Origin: Candidatus Doudnabacteria bacterium | GTDB taxonomy: Bacteria; Patescibacteriota; Doudnabacteria; UBA920 | Reading direction: 5' to 3' | NCBI GenBank assembly: GCA_023245915.1 | Contig: JAHFJK010000003.1 | Location: 1-25,207 of the forward strand | DNA length: 25,207 bases | In this document: positions 14,723-20,824 of the stretch, in pieces | Layout of the letters: every line of letters starts with the position of its first letter | How positions within the stretch are numbered: position 1 is the first letter of the stretch | The notes under the pieces: generated by a model | The model's database searches: none | The model's input: the letters and a program-made list of their open reading frames with translations, nothing else | What the model was told of the DNA's origin: nothing | Position numbers and translations under genes: made by a program

Positions 14723-15151
14723 ATGTTCAAAAAATTTTTTGGTAGACGCGGCCCAGAAGAAGCAAGAAACAAAACTCCGGAAAGCAATCCGAAAATAAAC
14801 CCAAAGGCGGAGTACGACGCAACTGGCGAGAGGTTAGAGCATCGTGAGGATACCAAGGAGCAGCGATATGAGCTATACAGAAGCAGGCTGGAGCGTGGAA
14901 AAAGAGTTCGTTATACAACAACCAGAGGATCAACTTCGGGAGAAGACAGCCTTGAGCATTGGGAAGACATAGGAGGGAACCGCTTAAAAGTTTGGTTAAA
15001 AAATCCTCCAATAATTGCAGGGATAACTTACCCAGTTTTAGAGTATTATTTAGAATCAAGGGGTGGAATGGGTTCCTGGTATTTGACAGATGATTCACAA
15101 GAAGATCAAAAGAAATTTTTTGGAGCTCTCGTGCAAATTGATACCAAGTGA
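14723..15151 (+). CDS. hypothetical protein, 142 aa
   Basis: I do not recognise this protein. Its first 75 residues are hydrophilic and rich in Glu, Arg and Lys (KAEYDATGERLEHREDTKEQ), probably disordered or helical. The second half looks folded, with LKVWLKNPPIIAGITYPVLE and ESRGGMGSWYLTDD. There is no membrane segment. AAAGGA at 14713-14718, four bases before the ATG, supports the start. It follows the tRNA by 30 bases and ends at a strong terminator, so it closes a unit that begins with the HTH gene. A charged N-terminus with a compact C-terminal domain suggests a cytoplasmic binding protein, no more. Confidence 0.75.
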   Translation: MFKKFFGRRGPEEARNKTPESNPKINPKAEYDATGERLEHREDTKEQRYELYRSRLERGKRVRYTTTRGSTSGEDSLEHWEDIGGNRLKVWLKNPPIIAGITYPVLEYYLESRGGMGSWYLTDDSQEDQKKFFGALVQIDTK

Positions 15152-15163
15152 GTATCTTAAATG

Positions 15164-15192
15164 AAAATCCCGACCAATGATCGGGATTTTTA
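15164..15192. terminator. bidirectional terminator between the 142-aa gene and gyrA
   Basis: AAAATCCCGA and TCGGGATTTT form a perfect 10-bp stem around CCAATGA, with A- and U-runs on both sides. It lies between two convergent genes and should serve both. Confidence 0.85.
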
Positions 15193-15206
15193 CATAACTG
15201 AATATT

Positions 15207-18200
15207 TTAAATTATCGTCGCGCTTGCCACCTTGTCGCCTTCATCAAGGCGCATTACGCGAACGCCTTGGGTGGCGCGGCCGAGAGTGGAAACTTTGTTC
15301 AAAGGCGTGCGGATGGTTTGGCCCATTTTGGAAATAATTACTAAATCGTGCTCTTCGGCATTGTTTAAAATATACATGGCCACAATTTTGCCGGTTTTGG
15401 ACGTAACTTTTAAAGTTTTAATGCCGCTACCGCCGCGTTTTTGCACTTTGTAGAACTGGGCTTCGGTTTTTTTGCCCAAACCGTTTTCTGTCACCACCAA
15501 AACTTCCAAAGTTTTTACATCCACTTCTTTGCGAATAATATCCATGGAAATTATATGGTCATCTTTTTTTATGCGCATGCCGCTTACGCCACTGGCATTC
15601 CTGCCCATCGGCCGCACATCTTTTTCGCTAAAGCGGATGGCCTGGCCGTTTTCTGTGGAAAGCATGACCTGGTCGTCACCGCTGGAAATTTCCACCCATT
15701 TTAATTCGTCATCACCTTTCAAATTAATTGCAATCATGCCGCTTTTGCGCACCTTTTCAAACTCTTCCCTCGCCACTTTTTTAATCAGGCCTTTTTTGGT
15801 GGACATGACTAAAAATTTCGCGCCGTCTTTTTTTGAAAAAGTCAGCACAGCCTGGGCGGTTTCGTTATTTTGCAGCTGCAAAAAGTTAACCAAGGCCTGG
15901 CCTTTGGCTGTACGGCTGCCTTCCGGCAATTCATAGACTTTAGTTTGGAACACCCGGCCTTTGTTGGTGAAGAATAAAATGTCATCATGTGTATTGGAAC
16001 TGATGAGTTTGTCTACGACATCTTCTTCCTTCAAAGATTGGCCAATAACGCCTTTACCGCCGCGACTTTGCGCTTTGTAAGTGTCCGGCGCCAGACGTTT
16101 TACATAACCGGATTTGGTAACCGTAATGATTACATTGCTTTCCGGAATCAAGTCTTCGGCGCTAAAGGAGCCAATGGCATTTTTTATAACTTGGGTTCTG
16201 CGCTCATCACCAAATTTGGCTTTAAGTTCTTCCACTTCTTTTTTAATTATTGCCAGAATTTTTTTAGCCGACTGCAAAATGCCTTCCAACTCTTCAATTA
16301 AAGCCTTTTTTTCTTTCAATTCGTCTTCAATTTTTTTGCGCTCAAGGCCGGCCAAAGTTTGCAAGCGCATTTCCAAAATGGCGGATGACTGAATGTCCGT
16401 TAACTTAAATTTTTTCATCAAGTTAGCATGTGCCTCTTCTTTGGTTGGGCTTTTGCGTATGGTGTTGATGACTTCGTCAATGTGGTCCAGGGCTTTTTTT
16501 AAACCTTCCAAAATGTGGGCGCGCTCTTTGGCTTTTTTGAGTTCAAAGGCAGTGCGTCTTTTGACCACAACTTGCCGATGCTCTAAATACTTTTCCAAAA
16601 CTGTTTTTAAATTCAAAACGTGCGGTTCAATGCCGTCCACCAAAGCCAGCATGTTTAAATGGAAAGTCTCTTGAAGTTGGGTGTAGGAAAACAACTGGTT
16701 TAGAATTTTATTCGCCAGGCCGTCTTTTTTTATGTCTACGACTATGCGCACGCCGTCTTTATCGCTTTCGTCGCGCACGTCTTTAATCCCCTCTATTTTT
16801 TTGTCGCGCACCAGTTCAGCAATTTTTTCCAAAAGTGTGGCTTTGTTTACACGGTAGGGAATTTCGTGGATTAAAATTTGAAAAGCCCCGGTTTTAGTTT
16901 CCGTAATTTCGGTTTTGCCGCGCATGACAATTCCGCCCTTGCCCGTGGCATAAGCATTTTTTATGGCTGCAATGTCGTAAATAATTCCGCCGGTGGGGAA
17001 GTCTGGGCCTTTAATAAATTCCATTAAATCTTCGGTTGTGGCCTCGGGGTCATCAATTAATTTAATTATGGCGTCGCAAACTTCAGTCAGGTTATGTGGA
17101 GGAATGTCGGTTGCCATACCCACGGCAATGCCTAAAGTGCCATTGAGTAAAAGGTTAGGGACTTTGCCCGGCAAAACCACGGGTTCTTTTCTGGTGGCGT
17201 CGTAGTTGTCGCGCCAATCCACTGTTTCTTTGTCTAAATCAGTCAAAAGTTCCTCTGCTAGGGCTGACATTCTGGCTTCTGTATATCTCATAGCCGCGGC
17301 GCCGTCGCCGTCCATAGAATTGTGAACAATAATGCCACTGGCCAGAGCGAAATTATGAGTGATGTCCACGGTGAGATCAAAAACATCTTCTCGTTCTGCC
17401 AAAAGTTTCACCCCAACAATTTTATGGTTGTAAATTTTTGCCTGCTCAACCATTTCCTGAAAATTGGCAAAATAGCCCAGAGCTTTAGTGAGTCTGGGAA
17501 CGCCGTTGGGCGTCCTTTTTTCATCATACACTTCCGGAGTAATGGGGCTACTGTTCAGCAGCATAAGTTTATTGACGAAGCCTAAAATTTTAGACTTAAC
17601 CACTTTTTCTTTATATAACGGGTCTTGCCACTTTTGGCTCAGCGAAACGGAAGCCTTAGCCGCAAGTTCCTTCATCAGGTTTGGATTTGCTTTAAGCCTC
17701 TCGTGGTTGCGAATTGTTATGCCTTCAATAATAGTTTTTCTGAATTTGGGATCACGCCATTGTCTTCCCCCCTTTTCTTTATGTAGCTTTTGGGTATTGG
17801 GGTTTGCCCATAAAATTTTTGCCATTTTAGAAAAATGGCCATTGGCATAATGGCTCCGGTATTCGGGGTTTTCCCATAAGTTTTTGGAGATTTGAGCTCT
17901 TTTGGCTTTATAGGCAGGGTTGTTCCATTTTTCTTTCATGAGTCGGCTAATGAGTTGCCGGTGTTCAGATTGGCTCCACAATTTTAAAGACATGGCCCGG
18001 GTAGTTTTGGCCACTTCTTCTCTATATTTCGGATCTTGCCACCTTGCTTTTAACTCTTTTGATTTAAGGCCTCTAAGTAGCTGTTTAAATTTTTCCGTTT
18101 GCCAGAGTTTTTGCAGGTTTTTACTGGCTGCCGCGGATATTTTTGTCTTAAACTCCGGGTTTTTCCAAAGTTCTTTTATCATTTTGCTATGTTTTGCCCG

Positions 18201-19247
18201 GTACTTTGGGTCTTGCCAGGAAATTTTATTTCTGTCTGACATTTGCACCGCCCTCTTTTTTTTATTTTCAGTTTCGGACCAGTATTTATCCCGGCCAGAT
18301 TTGATTTTTGCTCTGTACTCGGGATCTTCATGGCGCTTGGAAGCCAGCTTTGAATGTAATTTAAAATGATCACCCCATTGCATCCTCTGAATGTTGTCAG
18401 GGCTGTTGTTTAACTTATTAAAGTCCAGGTGGTGTCGGACTCTGCCCGCGCTATTTTTATAAATACCTTTTTGCAGGTTCCACAGGTCAGCAAGATGATG
18501 CGCCCAGCTCCAAACTTGTTTTTTGGGTTGCCAAACCATGCGGTAGCCAACACTATGAGGGTCGTCAGTTTTACTCGAAAGGCGGAAGTTCAGCGGCATT
18601 AGTGACTGCCCCGCTGTCAAAAATTGAGCCTCACAATAGCTGCCATCGCGCAACATGAATTTATGGTTAGGCGTGCAGCGGATTTTTTCGCCGTTATCCA
18701 GTTTCACTTCAACCAGTTCAGCTTGTTTTTTTGTAAGCCTGGGGTGTTTAATTTCAGCAATTTCCACAGCTTTAGTCTGGTTGTTAAATGTATAAGTAAA
18801 GTTGGTTTTGCCGGCTTTGTATTCTTGAATTAGCTGATTAAAATTTAAGTTTCTGCCATCGGCCAGAGCGACTTGGGTATCCCCGGTAAAACAGCCAAAA
18901 TTTCCCTGACCGTCAATGAGCGGATAGCGCATGGCAAAAGTTTGCGCCATGTGCACCATGGAGTCGTAAACCGCAATGTCGCCGTGAGGGTGGTACTTAC
19001 CCAAAACATCGCCAACTACCGCCGCAGATTTTCTGAATTTAACATTGTGACGCAGCCCTAACTCGTGCATGACATACAAAATCCTGCGGTGCACCGGCTT
19101 AAGCCCATCACGAACATCCGGCAGGGCACGGCTAACAATTACGCTCATGGCGTAGTCTAAATACGACTCCTGCATTTCATGTTCAATCTGCCGGGCCTTA
19201 ACCAGGCCTATGTTAAACGAAAGAGGTTGTGATGAATCTTTAGGCAT
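15207..19247 (-). CDS. gyrA: DNA gyrase subunit A precursor with intein
   Basis: GyrA is the breakage-reunion subunit of DNA gyrase, which introduces negative supercoils with GyrB. The precursor has 1346 residues. Removing the 525-residue intein (119-643) leaves 821, a normal GyrA length. The N-extein ends at DGQGNFG and the C-extein starts SMDGDGAAAMRYTEARM, so the catalytic tyrosine is Tyr655 of the precursor, Tyr130 after splicing. A coiled-coil region and a C-terminal beta-pinwheel follow. A GyrA-box variant, QSRGGKG, near precursor residue 1059 supports gyrase over topoisomerase IV. The gene starts at ATG 19245-19247; tandem TGACAAAA-type repeats lie just upstream. gyrB is not in the window. 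Splicing is needed for function, because the intein separates conserved residues close to the active site. Confidence 0.97.
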   Translation of the reverse strand: MPKDSSQPLSFNIGLVKARQIEHEMQESYLDYAMSVIVSRALPDVRDGLKPVHRRILYVMHELGLRHNVKFRKSAAVVGDVLGKYHPHGDIAVYDSMVHMAQTFAMRYPLIDGQGNFGCFTGDTQVALADGRNLNFNQLIQEYKAGKTNFTYTFNNQTKAVEIAEIKHPRLTKKQAELVEVKLDNGEKIRCTPNHKFMLRDGSYCEAQFLTAGQSLMPLNFRLSSKTDDPHSVGYRMVWQPKKQVWSWAHHLADLWNLQKGIYKNSAGRVRHHLDFNKLNNSPDNIQRMQWGDHFKLHSKLASKRHEDPEYRAKIKSGRDKYWSETENKKKRAVQMSDRNKISWQDPKYRAKHSKMIKELWKNPEFKTKISAAASKNLQKLWQTEKFKQLLRGLKSKELKARWQDPKYREEVAKTTRAMSLKLWSQSEHRQLISRLMKEKWNNPAYKAKRAQISKNLWENPEYRSHYANGHFSKMAKILWANPNTQKLHKEKGGRQWRDPKFRKTIIEGITIRNHERLKANPNLMKELAAKASVSLSQKWQDPLYKEKVVKSKILGFVNKLMLLNSSPITPEVYDEKRTPNGVPRLTKALGYFANFQEMVEQAKIYNHKIVGVKLLAEREDVFDLTVDITHNFALASGIIVHNSMDGDGAAAMRYTEARMSALAEELLTDLDKETVDWRDNYDATRKEPVVLPGKVPNLLLNGTLGIAVGMATDIPPHNLTEVCDAIIKLIDDPEATTEDLMEFIKGPDFPTGGIIYDIAAIKNAYATGKGGIVMRGKTEITETKTGAFQILIHEIPYRVNKATLLEKIAELVRDKKIEGIKDVRDESDKDGVRIVVDIKKDGLANKILNQLFSYTQLQETFHLNMLALVDGIEPHVLNLKTVLEKYLEHRQVVVKRRTAFELKKAKERAHILEGLKKALDHIDEVINTIRKSPTKEEAHANLMKKFKLTDIQSSAILEMRLQTLAGLERKKIEDELKEKKALIEELEGILQSAKKILAIIKKEVEELKAKFGDERRTQVIKNAIGSFSAEDLIPESNVIITVTKSGYVKRLAPDTYKAQSRGGKGVIGQSLKEEDVVDKLISSNTHDDILFFTNKGRVFQTKVYELPEGSRTAKGQALVNFLQLQNNETAQAVLTFSKKDGAKFLVMSTKKGLIKKVAREEFEKVRKSGMIAINLKGDDELKWVEISSGDDQVMLSTENGQAIRFSEKDVRPMGRNASGVSGMRIKKDDHIISMDIIRKEVDVKTLEVLVVTENGLGKKTEAQFYKVQKRGGSGIKTLKVTSKTGKIVAMYILNNAEEHDLVIISKMGQTIRTPLNKVSTLGRATQGVRVMRLDEGDKVASATII
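17319..18893 (-). mobile_element. GyrA intein with HNH homing endonuclease domain
   Basis: The intein starts at Cys119 (block A: CFTGDTQVALADG), has block B as GEKIRCTPNHKFMLRDG with Thr192 and His195, and ends with VFDLTVDITHNFALASGIIVHN, giving His642-Asn643 before Ser644. All splicing residues are therefore present, and it should be active. Between the splicing blocks lies an HNH nuclease core at about 272-298 (HHLDFNKLNNSPDNIQ, then DHFKLH), followed by a long tandem repeat array. It has no LAGLIDADG motif. The insertion point, after GNFG, is 11 residues before the catalytic tyrosine, and so differs from the mycobacterial GyrA intein, which sits directly after that tyrosine. The array makes this intein larger than usual. 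Confidence 0.93.
17604..18329 (-). repeat. tandem W-x-[DN]-P-x-[YF] array (NUMOD3-like) in the intein
   Basis: Precursor residues about 307-548 form about 13 consecutive units. Each begins with a [DN]-P-x-[YF]-[RK] or degenerate form and ends with a tryptophan. Examples are QDPKYRAKHSKMIKELW, NNPAYKAKRAQISKNLW and ANPNTQKLHKEKGGRQW. Unit lengths are 17 or 21-22 residues. The pattern resembles NUMOD3, a DNA-binding module found with HNH and GIY-YIG nucleases, normally in only a few copies. The basic helices would extend DNA contact along the homing site. The DNA copies are diverged, so this is not a recent amplification. Confidence 0.8.
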
Positions 19248-19255
19248 AGGTGAGA

Positions 19256-19292
19256 ATTGACAAAAATGACAAAAACGACGGAAATGACAAAA
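19256..19292. repeat. short tandem TGACAAAA-type repeats upstream of gyrA
   Basis: ATTGACAAAA, AATGACAAAA, AACGACGGAA and AATGACAAAA follow each other directly. The same words in the opposite orientation flank the other side of the 67-residue gene at 19550-19592. They may be part of a dispersed repeat. An effect on gyrA expression is possible but not shown. Confidence 0.5.
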
Positions 19293-19342
19293 TTAGGATT
19301 GCACCCTATTTTTATTATTTTTGCTCACTTTTTTAATTTTTG

Positions 19343-19546
19343 TCATTTCTTATAATTTTCCTTAACGTCTTTTATGCCTTTACCAATCGTCTCAAATAAT
19401 GTTTTATCTGCCGGATGGTTTTTGTAGTATCTCGCGCTGATTATCCAAACTCCGATTAACAGGATGGCGGTAATGATAGCCACGATCCACATTATTTTGA
19501 TTTTTTCCGTGCGGGGTTTGTTACGGATATTTTCGATCAAATTCAT
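19343..19546 (-). CDS. small single-pass membrane protein, 67 aa
   Basis: The protein has a basic N-terminus (NLIENIRNKPRTEKIK), one hydrophobic helix at about residues 19-38 (MWIVAIITAILLIGVWIISA) and a soluble C-terminal tail with FETIGKGIKDVKENYKK. I know short proteins of this pattern, beginning with NLIENIR-KPR, from other Patescibacteria, where they are unnamed. It sits just upstream of gyrA on the same strand, enclosed by inverted TGACAAAA-type repeats. It might be co-transcribed with gyrA. The function is unknown. Confidence 0.75.
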   Translation of the reverse strand: MNLIENIRNKPRTEKIKIMWIVAIITAILLIGVWIISARYYKNHPADKTLFETIGKGIKDVKENYKK

Positions 19547-19549
19547 ACA

Positions 19550-19592
19550 GTATTTTTGTCAATTTTGTTCAATTATGTCATTTTTGTCATTA
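19550..19592. repeat. short TTTTGTCA-type repeats upstream of the 67-aa gene
   Basis: TTTTTGTCAATTTTGTTCAA and TATGTCATTTTTGTCATT are built of the same roughly nine-base word as the repeats at 19256-19292, but in inverse orientation. Together they bracket the small membrane protein gene. Confidence 0.5.
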
Positions 19593-20246
19593 TCTCAAGG
19601 GCTCTAGTATGGCCAACTTTGTCCCCTCTTCCGAAAGTTCTTTTTTCTTTATTGAAAGTTTTTCCATTGCTTCTTTTTTGCCGCCCATTTCTTTAACAAA
19701 TTTGTCTAAAGAATCTAAATCCAAAATCAATTCATTTCCGCCGGAGGCGGATCCCGCTCCGCGGGACATTTTATAATGAGACGGGATGACTATTTTCGGT
19801 TCTATTTCGTTTACAACCTTACTGGCGTTGGATGCGGAAAGCACTGTGTTGCCGCCCACGGGTAAAATTAATATATCTATATCTCCCAATGCCTCCAGTT
19901 CATCTTCCTTCATATTGAATTCATGGATATGGGTTAAGTTGAGTATTCTAATGTCTTCACTTTCAATTAAAAAAACCGTCACATACTTGTCTTCCTGTTT
20001 TAACGGGATGCCGGTAACGGTTACGCCTTTAATGTCGTATTCGCCCGGGTCAGTAATGTCAAAATGCTCACCGGAAATACCACTGGTTGCTGAATAAAGT
20101 TTGCTGTTTTTTTGCGCCAAAATTAAAATATCGGCGGCTCCCCTTGGCGGGGTTAGGCCGCTGTCTTTGTGGAATGGGTCAGTAATAATTGTGGCTTCTT
20201 TAGTGGTGATTTTGAAGCTGGAAAGTCCGAAATATTGTATTTGCAT
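19590..20246 (-). CDS. MBL-fold (UlaG-like) protein with degenerate metal site
   Basis: The 218-residue protein has the metallo-beta-lactamase fold of the UlaG/Lactamase_B_3 type: YFGLSSFKITTKEATIITDPF at the start, DPGEYDIKGVTVTGIP in the middle, and DIDILILPVGGNTVLSA followed by IVIPSHYK. Active members carry HxHxDH after the first strands. Here that place (residues 44-49) reads AQKNSK, so the main metal motif is lost. Asp23, His106, His108 and His157 remain. It may be a non-catalytic or differently metallated homologue. Residues 161-170 (SRGAGSASGG) are encoded by two abutting DNA palindromes. The C-terminal LDSLDKFVKEMGGKKEAMEKLSIKKK forms a charged helix. The start is the ATG at 20244-20246; no clear Shine-Dalgarno is seen. 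Confidence 0.82.
   Translation of the reverse strand: MQIQYFGLSSFKITTKEATIITDPFHKDSGLTPPRGAADILILAQKNSKLYSATSGISGEHFDITDPGEYDIKGVTVTGIPLKQEDKYVTVFLIESEDIRILNLTHIHEFNMKEDELEALGDIDILILPVGGNTVLSASNASKVVNEIEPKIVIPSHYKMSRGAGSASGGNELILDLDSLDKFVKEMGGKKEAMEKLSIKKKELSEEGTKLAILEPLR
19737..19766. repeat. two abutting palindromes inside the MBL-fold gene
   Basis: TCCGCC-GGA-GGCGGA (19737-19751) is followed without a gap by TCCCGC-TCC-GCGGGA (19752-19766). Together they make exactly 30 bases, or ten codons, in frame. They encode a Gly/Ser/Ala loop that such proteins do not normally have. Confidence 0.7.
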
Positions 20247-20288
20247 ACCGCTGATAGATCGCTGATGGGGACGCTGAATTTACGCTGA

Positions 20289-20310
20289 TGTAGCGTGCCG
20301 ATTTATCGGC
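20289..20310. repeat. 22-base repeat, second copy of 4872-4893
   Basis: The 22 bases are identical at both places and contain the palindrome GCCGAT-TT-ATCGGC preceded by TGTAGCGT. Both copies are intergenic, just upstream of a minus-strand gene start (clpP and the MBL-fold gene). Confidence 0.7.
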
Positions 20311-20373
20311 TTTTAGGTTACTTTACTATTAAATTATAAAGGATTTTGAGTGAAAAGGAAAGAGGTCTTTTGC

Positions 20374-20402
20374 TTGCTTAATTGCTTAAATTAAGCTATT
20401 CT
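20374..20402 (+). promoter_or_regulatory. promoter with palindromic spacer ahead of the 26-codon ORF
   Basis: TTGCTT (20374-20379) and TATTCT (20397-20402) are 17 bases apart. An inverted repeat, GCTTAATT (20376-20383) and AATTAAGC (20389-20396), overlaps the -35 box and fills the spacer, and could bind a dimeric regulator. Confidence 0.45.
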
Positions 20403-20452
20403 TTTTTCAGAAAATCAATAGTTGTAAATCCATGATCACTGAGGAGGAAGGA

Positions 20453-20533
20453 ATGAGCAATGCGGTCTTAAACAGCGGAGAAATGCGCAAACGAATCTCG
20501 GCTAGCATTACCCAACTGTTAATACATCGGTAA
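20453..20533 (+). CDS. candidate small protein or leader peptide, 26 aa
   Basis: The reading is MSNAVLNSGEMRKRISASIT followed by QLLIHR and a TAA. AGGAGG at 20442-20447, five bases before the ATG, is the best ribosome binding site in this part of the window. A promoter-like pair with a palindromic spacer lies about 50 bases upstream. The peptide is basic and could form an amphipathic helix. I do not recognise it. It may be a small protein, a leader peptide tied to the region ahead of rpsA, or the remnant of a longer gene. The strong signals make chance less likely, but a 26-codon frame alone proves little. Confidence 0.45.
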   Translation: MSNAVLNSGEMRKRISASITQLLIHR

Positions 20534-20542
20534 ATATCGCTC

Positions 20543-20570
20543 TTGCTTTTTCTATATTAACTGCTATAAT
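20543..20570 (+). promoter_or_regulatory. promoter ahead of the candidate structured RNA
   Basis: A consensus TATAAT (20565-20570) is preceded by TTGCTT (20543-20548) at 16 bases. Transcription would begin near 20577, at the first base of a predicted long-range helix. Confidence 0.6.
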
Positions 20571-20576
20571 CATTAG

Positions 20577-20758
20577 GCTTATTTGCGTACGGCGCTAAGA
20601 ACCCTCACCCGCCCTTCGGGCACCCTCTCCCAGAGGGAGAGGGTATAAAGGAATTTAACTATTAACCCCAAATAAGCAGTAAGTTTGACGCCGTTTAATA
20701 ATTAACCAATGCAATACGTATCTTAAATTTGATTCAACGATAAGGTCGTTGATTTTTT
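20577..20758 (+). ncRNA. candidate structured RNA upstream of rpsA
   Basis: Between a promoter and a terminator lie two long-range helices that cross: GCTTATTTG (20577-20585) with CAAATAAGC (20669-20677), 9 bp, and ACGGCG (20589-20594) with CGCCGT (20689-20694), 6 bp. Their order makes a pseudoknot. The enclosed part has two perfect hairpins, GCCC-TTC-GGGC (20611-20621) and ACCCTCTCCC-AGA-GGGAGAGGGT (20622-20644); these match a common dispersed repeat type. It could be a small RNA of about 180 bases or the leader of rpsA. It matches no RNA family that I know. The rest of the 578-base gap contains only repeats and the 26-codon ORF. Confidence 0.4.
20734..20758 (+). terminator. intrinsic terminator ending the candidate RNA
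   Basis: TCAACGA and TCGTTGA pair over seven bases around TAAGG and are followed by TTTTTT. It lies about 67 bases before the rpsA start, so rpsA needs readthrough or a downstream promoter. Confidence 0.55.
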
Positions 20759-20763
20759 ATTTT

Positions 20764-20790
20764 GTCATTCTGAAACAAGTTCAGAATGAC
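20764..20790. repeat. dispersed GTCATTCTGAA palindrome
   Basis: GTCATTCTGAA and TTCAGAATGAC form a perfect 11-bp stem with a five-base loop. I know this repeat type from intergenic regions of many bacterial genomes. It sits in the short leader just ahead of rpsA. Confidence 0.65.
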
Positions 20791-20824
20791 ATACTAAGGT
20801 AATCCATTGGCAGAAAATTAATTT

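Noticed and set aside
17604..18329. CRISPR array or DNA tandem repeat in the intein
   Set aside because: The repetition is at protein level; the DNA units are diverged, vary in length and lie in one open frame.
15232..18833. Many plus-strand open frames across gyrA
   Set aside because: They are shadows of the gyrA frame: no ribosome binding sites, biased composition, and the opposite strand has a full, recognisable protein.
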